Assembly (NCBI GenBank): GCA_045616225.1
Contig: JAZLGI010000118.1
Location: forward strand, 1-8,327
Direction of reading: 5' to 3'
DNA: 8,327 bases
From: JAZLGI01 sp045616225
GTDB taxonomy: Bacteria; Spirochaetota; Spirochaetia; Sphaerochaetales; Sphaerochaetaceae
Under the pieces are notes generated by a model that saw only the letters and a list, made by a program, of their open reading frames with translations, was not told the DNA's origin and did not search any database. The position numbers were made by a program, and so were the translations under genes. This document shows, one piece after another, positions 4,633-8,327 of the stretch. The stretch's first letter is position 1; each line of letters opens with the position of its first letter.

Positions 4633-6715
4633 TGATTTGACAAGATGTTTTCCATAAAAGAGGGGATGCACACAAAATTGCAGTGAGTTCTTTTGTGAGT
4701 TTTTGAGGTTCTTCATTCAATGCCGGTGCATAAGATTTTTCTACCCAACGCTTTACGTCCAATGGTGTTGCTGTTCTTTCTTCTGTAAAGTTAAAATCTT
4801 TTGTCCCGGAAATCTCAAAGTGTCTGTAAAGTTTTTCCCTTACAGTTTTTCTTGAGTCTTCCTTATAAATAGTTTTCTCTGCCTTTATAAGCTTGTCCTG
4901 AAGAGGTCCCATATGAATAAAGTCAGACAGACGGGATGCTTCTGAAATTAAAGTTTCACAGGTGCATATTGTTGATTCTTTGCTGACTCTTTCAGATAGT
5001 TCTTCCAGATTGCAGTACAGTGTTATGTTTTGACCTACTATATACTCAAACTTTATGTCTTTCTCCAAAGTGTCCAGTCTTTTGATTATCAAAGGTCTGT
5101 TTAAAGAATCAAGGTTTTCTATGTAGTGACTCATATAGGCAAAATCTTCATCTTTTATTGCCAAACCGCAGGCAAGTCCTTCTGGTACTTTTCTGAATGC
5201 TTCCCAAAGCATGAGACCATGCCCTGCATTTGCAATGAGAATTCTGTCACTTCTTAATATGTCAAGGTTTTCAAAAATAAGGGTTCTTATATCTGCAAGT
5301 GCCTTGCTTCTTCCTACAGAGGCTCTTCTTATCCAAAGATCCATTCCTTTGTCTTTTGGAGAGAATGTGAGGTTTTCAGGGAAGGAGTTTATGTCAACTG
5401 TTTCCAACTGAATTTCCCTTCTTCTTGCAACAAGGTCTGCAATTTGTTTCTCATATCCCAAATTTCCCGGTTGATAATAAATCTTTCCCTGTAATTCATT
5501 TGGAAGGTATTGTTGGGCAACCCAGTGGTCTCTGTATGAATGGGGATACATATATCCTTCTCCGTGTCCAAAGCCTTCTGAATCTCTGGAAGCATCTCTC
5601 AGATGATTTGGAACTTCGCTTGACTGAGATTCTTCCTGTACACTCTTGAGAGCGTCAAAGAAACCCATTGCACTGTTGCTTTTTGGAGCTGTAGCAAGGT
5701 ACAAGGCTGCGTGGGTAAGGTGATATCTTCCTTCAGGCATGCCTATCATGTTAAAAGCTGCAGCATCACTTTGAACAACTACTATTGCATTTGGGTCTGC
5801 AAGACCAACATCTTCACAGGCACTTATCATCATTCTTCTGAAAATGAATCTTGGGTCTTCTCCTGCAAAAACCATCTTTGCAAGCCAGTAGAGTGCGGCA
5901 TCAGGATCGCTTCCGCGCAGTGACTTTATAAAGGCAGAGATAACATCAAAATGATAATCTCCTTCTTTGTCATACAAAACTGCCTTTCTCTGAATGCTTT
6001 CTTCTGCTGTATCCTTACTTATATATACGTTGTTTTGCTTTTTTTCTGATGTTTCTACAGCAAGTTCAATTGCATTCAAAAGGCTTCTGGCATCTCCGTT
6101 TGCAACTTCTACAAGGTGTTCCAAAGCTCCTTCTTCAAAAGTCACATTAAGTTTTCCGTAACCGCGTTCTTTATCATTTACAGCCTGAAGTGCAATGTTC
6201 TTAAGATCTTCATCTGTGAGAGGTTTTAATTGAAATATTCTTGAGCGACTTACCAGTGCAGCATTTACTTCAAAGAAAGGATTCTCTGTTGTTGCTCCTA
6301 TAAGTATGAATGTCCCGTTTTCTACCCAAGGCAAAAGAGCATCCTGTTGGCTTTTATTCCAGCGGTGAACTTCATCTACAAACAGAATTGTTCTTCTTCC
6401 GTATAAATCCAATCTTTCTTTTGCTCTGTCTATCTCGTCTCTGAGTTCTTTGACACCTGAAAGAACTGCATTAAGGGATGAGAAATGGCTTTTAGTTGTA
6501 TTTGCTATTACCCGTGCAAGAGTTGTCTTTCCAGTTCCAGGAGGACCATAGAAAATAACAGAACTTAACTGGTCTGCCTGTATTGCCCTTCTTAACAGTC
6601 TTCCCGGACCTACAATGTGCTGCTGACCTATGTATTCTTCCAAAGTTCTTGGTCTCATTCTGTAGGCAAGCGGTTGAGAAGTTAAATCTGTTCTGAAAGA
6701 GTCAAAAAGCTGCAT
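4601..6715 (-). CDS. rarA: RarA (MgsA) AAA+ recombination factor fused to a C-terminal domain
   Basis: An AAA+ ATPase that acts at stalled replication forks, related to clamp-loader subunits and to eukaryotic Wrnip1/Mgs1. Residues 1-430 are a complete RarA: R-P-R-T-L-E-E-Y-I-G-Q-Q at 21-32, Walker A G-P-P-G-T-G-K-T at 57-64, Walker B I-L-F-V-D-E at 110-115, sensor 1 G-A-T-T-E-N at 140-145, a likely arginine finger at S-R-S-R 156-159, then the tetramerisation region with E-D-V-G-L-A-D at 301-307 and G-Y-M-Y-P-H at 387-392. Ordinary RarA ends near 430-450; here about 255 residues follow. That extension holds R-I-L-I-A-N-A-G-H-G at 491-500, like motif I of a SAM-dependent methyltransferase. A RarA/unknown-domain fusion is a known architecture in cyanobacteria and spirochaetes. 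The start overlaps the stop of the upstream lipoprotein gene by one base (TAATG), and GGGG lies about ten bases before it. The 3' end overlaps the acyltransferase gene. Confidence 0.93.
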   Translation of the reverse strand: MQLFDSFRTDLTSQPLAYRMRPRTLEEYIGQQHIVGPGRLLRRAIQADQLSSVIFYGPPGTGKTTLARVIANTTKSHFSSLNAVLSGVKELRDEIDRAKERLDLYGRRTILFVDEVHRWNKSQQDALLPWVENGTFILIGATTENPFFEVNAALVSRSRIFQLKPLTDEDLKNIALQAVNDKERGYGKLNVTFEEGALEHLVEVANGDARSLLNAIELAVETSEKKQNNVYISKDTAEESIQRKAVLYDKEGDYHFDVISAFIKSLRGSDPDAALYWLAKMVFAGEDPRFIFRRMMISACEDVGLADPNAIVVVQSDAAAFNMIGMPEGRYHLTHAALYLATAPKSNSAMGFFDALKSVQEESQSSEVPNHLRDASRDSEGFGHGEGYMYPHSYRDHWVAQQYLPNELQGKIYYQPGNLGYEKQIADLVARRREIQLETVDINSFPENLTFSPKDKGMDLWIRRASVGRSKALADIRTLIFENLDILRSDRILIANAGHGLMLWEAFRKVPEGLACGLAIKDEDFAYMSHYIENLDSLNRPLIIKRLDTLEKDIKFEYIVGQNITLYCNLEELSERVSKESTICTCETLISEASRLSDFIHMGPLQDKLIKAEKTIYKEDSRKTVREKLYRHFEISGTKDFNFTEERTATPLDVKRWVEKSYAPALNEEPQKLTKELTAILCASPLLWKTSCQIITLKAKQQED

Positions 6716-7407
6716 TAATTGAACCCCAAAACATGTTCAACAACACTTTCCATATCAGGTTGAGGTGTCGTTCTGAACAATTCTTCACTAAAAGCCATGT
6801 TTTCAAAGAAAATCTGCAGAAGTTCTGCGGTTATCTGTGGCTTTACAGAAGTAACCTTTATTGTATTTAAAGGCTTTGTATTTATAAGTTTATTGCTTGA
6901 ATTAACCCATTGATTGTATTGGTTGGCTGCCCTTTCAAAAGCTGTTGTGTCTATATCTGAGAGCAATTCATTTATTTCTTTTGTAAGGGCTATGAGGTTT
7001 CTTGATTTGAACAGTTCTGTGACAGATGTTTTTGAGCCTTTTGCAATATTAACAGGGTCTGCAAATACAAAAGACTCAGAAAGGTTATCCAATATTAATC
7101 TAAAATCAGGAATCCTTACTGCTGTGTACTGCTTTACGTAATCTGTCCAATCACACAAAAGGGAATCAAGACCTGCAACTGTATGTCTGTTGTCTTCCAG
7201 TACGGAATATGATTTTGGAATAAATGTTTCTGAAGTATCTACATAAGTTACTGTTTTTGATATTGCCTTGTTTATTGAGGTTTCCAGTACAGTATGCATT
7301 ACATAATTTGCATCTGATTCATTGAATTGGGAACTTTTGGTGACACAGGATGAAAGCATTACTGCGAGTAAGATAATAAAGCAAAAAAGTCCCATGTGTG
7401 TTTTCAT
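6715..7407 (-). CDS. predicted lipoprotein of unknown function, coupled to rarA
   Basis: A 230-residue protein with a lipoprotein signal: M-K-T-H, a hydrophobic core at residues 6-18 and a lipobox M-L-S-S-C with Cys21. The mature part is mostly helical in appearance and soluble, with segments such as L-D-N-L-S-E-S-F-V-F-A-D-P and F-E-R-A-A-N-Q-Y-N-Q-W. The general plan of a lipid-anchored helical protein of about 220 residues recalls DUF4197, but this is a weak impression. It lies directly upstream of rarA and overlaps it by one base, so the two are probably translated together; a functional link between an envelope lipoprotein and a repair ATPase is not obvious. No clear Shine-Dalgarno precedes ATG 7407. 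A TTGACT (7443-7438) may be its -35, but no good -10 follows. Function unknown. Confidence 0.8.
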   Translation of the reverse strand: MKTHMGLFCFIILLAVMLSSCVTKSSQFNESDANYVMHTVLETSINKAISKTVTYVDTSETFIPKSYSVLEDNRHTVAGLDSLLCDWTDYVKQYTAVRIPDFRLILDNLSESFVFADPVNIAKGSKTSVTELFKSRNLIALTKEINELLSDIDTTAFERAANQYNQWVNSSNKLINTKPLNTIKVTSVKPQITAELLQIFFENMAFSEELFRTTPQPDMESVVEHVLGFN

Positions 7408-7430
7408 AGTTAGAAGTTTTTACAAAAACG

Positions 7431-7468
7431 TTGTTGCAGTCAAGTGTAAAGTGTTATCCTCTTTAGTA
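7431..7468 (+). promoter_or_regulatory. candidate promoter of the pseudouridine synthase gene
   Basis: TTGTTG (7431-7436) and TATCCT (7455-7460) are 18 bp apart, and seven bases separate the -10 from ATG 7468. Both elements match the consensus in four of six positions, so this is a modest candidate. It lies in the 60-bp gap between the divergent lipoprotein and pseudouridine synthase genes, next to the TTGACT of the opposite strand. Confidence 0.35.
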
Positions 7469-8118
7469 TGGAGCTTGACAACGGGGTTAAAACAGTTTGT
7501 GTAACAGAAGATTTTGTTGCTGTCTTTAAACCGCATGACATTCCCACTGTTCCTCTTAAGAATTCAGATTCTTCAGAACTTACCTTGCTTGGTATAGTAT
7601 CAAAGGCTTTTCCTGAAGTCCTGGAAGTTCATGGAAAAAATTATTGGGAAGGAAGTGCAATTCACCGTCTGGATACGGGAACAAGCGGTCTTGTTCTTTT
7701 TGCGCGTAATAAATATTTCTATAACTATATGGTGTCTCTTCAGTTGGCAGAAGGTTTTGTCAAAGTTTACAGAGCAAATATCTGCGGTAATGCATTTTCC
7801 CTTCCGCAGAGCGTGTCTTCTTATTTCCGGGCCTTTGGAGTAGGAAGAAAAGCTGTTAAAGCAGAAACAGATATTAAAAAGGCAGATAGTAAAAAATTAT
7901 ATAAGACAGATATAAAAATCATATCAGAAGATACCGTTGAATGTACTATAACAAGGGGTTTCAGACATCAGATAAGATGTCATCTTTCCTATTTAGGTTG
8001 TCCCATTGTGGGAGATTCCGTTTACGGTGGCAAAAAGAACGGTGAAGATTATCTTCACCTTGAATGTATTTCCTTTTCTTTTGTTTGGAAAGCTAAAACT
8101 GTTACAATTTCTCTTTAA
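7468..8118 (+). CDS. RluA-family RNA pseudouridine synthase
   Basis: An enzyme that isomerises uridine to pseudouridine in rRNA or tRNA. The catalytic motif H-R-L-D-T-G-T-S-G-L occurs at residues 66-75 with Asp69 as nucleophile, followed by F-A-R at 78-80. The other family blocks are V-Y-R near 100-102, G-F-R-H-Q-I-R-C-H-L at 164-173 and G-D-S-V-Y-G-G at 182-188. At 216 residues it consists of the catalytic domain alone, with no N-terminal S4 RNA-binding domain, as in RluA- and TruC-like members; the exact target base cannot be read from sequence. The start at ATG 7468 lacks a Shine-Dalgarno sequence and may be leaderless. The gene is divergent from the lipoprotein-rarA pair, and its stop codon overlaps that of xseB on the other strand. 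Confidence 0.93.
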   Translation: MELDNGVKTVCVTEDFVAVFKPHDIPTVPLKNSDSSELTLLGIVSKAFPEVLEVHGKNYWEGSAIHRLDTGTSGLVLFARNKYFYNYMVSLQLAEGFVKVYRANICGNAFSLPQSVSSYFRAFGVGRKAVKAETDIKKADSKKLYKTDIKIISEDTVECTITRGFRHQIRCHLSYLGCPIVGDSVYGGKKNGEDYLHLECISFSFVWKAKTVTISL

Positions 8119-8327
8119 CCTTGATATGGCTCAGTTATGACACCTTGGGAATCTTCTCCCGGTGAACTTGTTACTATTTCTACTCTACGTTCCAGTTTGC
8201 TTAATTCTGCATCTGCTTCCTTTGCCAACTTCATTCCTTCTTCATAGAGTTCAACTGCCTTTGCCAAATCTGTGTCTGTTTTTGTGAGGGTTTGAGAGAT
8301 TTCTTCCATCTTTTTCAGTTTGTCTTC
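8115..8327 (-). CDS. xseB: exodeoxyribonuclease VII small subunit, 5' end outside the window
   Basis: The small, helical subunit of exonuclease VII, which several-fold coats the large subunit XseA and is needed for degradation of single-stranded DNA. Seventy residues are visible: E-D-K-L-K-K-M-E-E-I at the window edge, then the family core A-V-E-L-Y-E-E-G-M-K-L-A-K, and L-E-R-R-V-E-I-V near the end. An internal ATG at 8309 could be taken as a start, but the six codons before it match the family's usual F-E-x-x-L-x-x-L/M-E-x-I opening, so the true start lies a few codons beyond 8327. The short C-terminal tail (S-S-P-G-E-D and on) is variable in the family. The gene converges on the pseudouridine synthase gene; the stops overlap within TTAA. 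xseA would be expected upstream. Confidence 0.88.
   Translation of the reverse strand, partial: EDKLKKMEEISQTLTKTDTDLAKAVELYEEGMKLAKEADAELSKLERRVEIVTSSPGEDSQGVITEPYQG

Noticed and set aside
5211..5923. Several plus-strand frames of 66-74 residues opposite rarA
   Set aside because: All overlap conserved RarA domains on the other strand and show no recognisable protein features.

Overview
The window looks like spirochaete chromosome, most likely a Treponema. The support is AT-rich DNA, a RarA ATPase with the long C-terminal extension known from spirochaetes and cyanobacteria, small lipoproteins with loose lipoboxes, an M18 aminopeptidase and a GPH-type sugar symporter. This is recognition by eye, not a database result. 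No rRNA, tRNA, CRISPR array, transposase or phage gene is visible.

Left part (1-1008): a minus-strand gene probably starts at 19 and leaves the window. Its upstream region holds a promoter-like site and a degenerate GGTGCT..TGCGGA repeat. A minus-strand gene for a 133-residue lipoprotein (336-737) ends at a hairpin terminator (238-257). Its upstream region (738-1008) carries the most unusual DNA here: a 53-bp tandem array of GTTCAGAC sites in alternating orientation, with centres 32 and 21 bp apart, close to three and two helical turns. The array abuts the end of the next gene.

Middle part: an M18 aminopeptidase (minus, to 2283) and a GPH-family sugar:cation symporter (plus, from 2348) are divergent, with only 64 bp between starts. 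Their predicted promoters overlap at the -35 elements and both -10 boxes lie 6-7 nt before the start codons, so both mRNAs may be leaderless. The symporter is followed 23 bp later by a lysophospholipid-type acyltransferase, probably in one operon. That operon converges on the RarA gene and the coding regions overlap by 32 bp.

Right part: a 230-residue lipoprotein gene and the 704-residue RarA fusion form a coupled minus-strand pair that shares one base (TAATG). Divergent to it is a short RluA-type pseudouridine synthase. Its stop codon overlaps that of xseB (exonuclease VII small subunit), which enters from the right edge on the minus strand. Most genes are housekeeping (peptide turnover, RNA modification, DNA repair, lipid and sugar metabolism). 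The novelty is in the intergenic DNA and in the RarA C-terminal domain.
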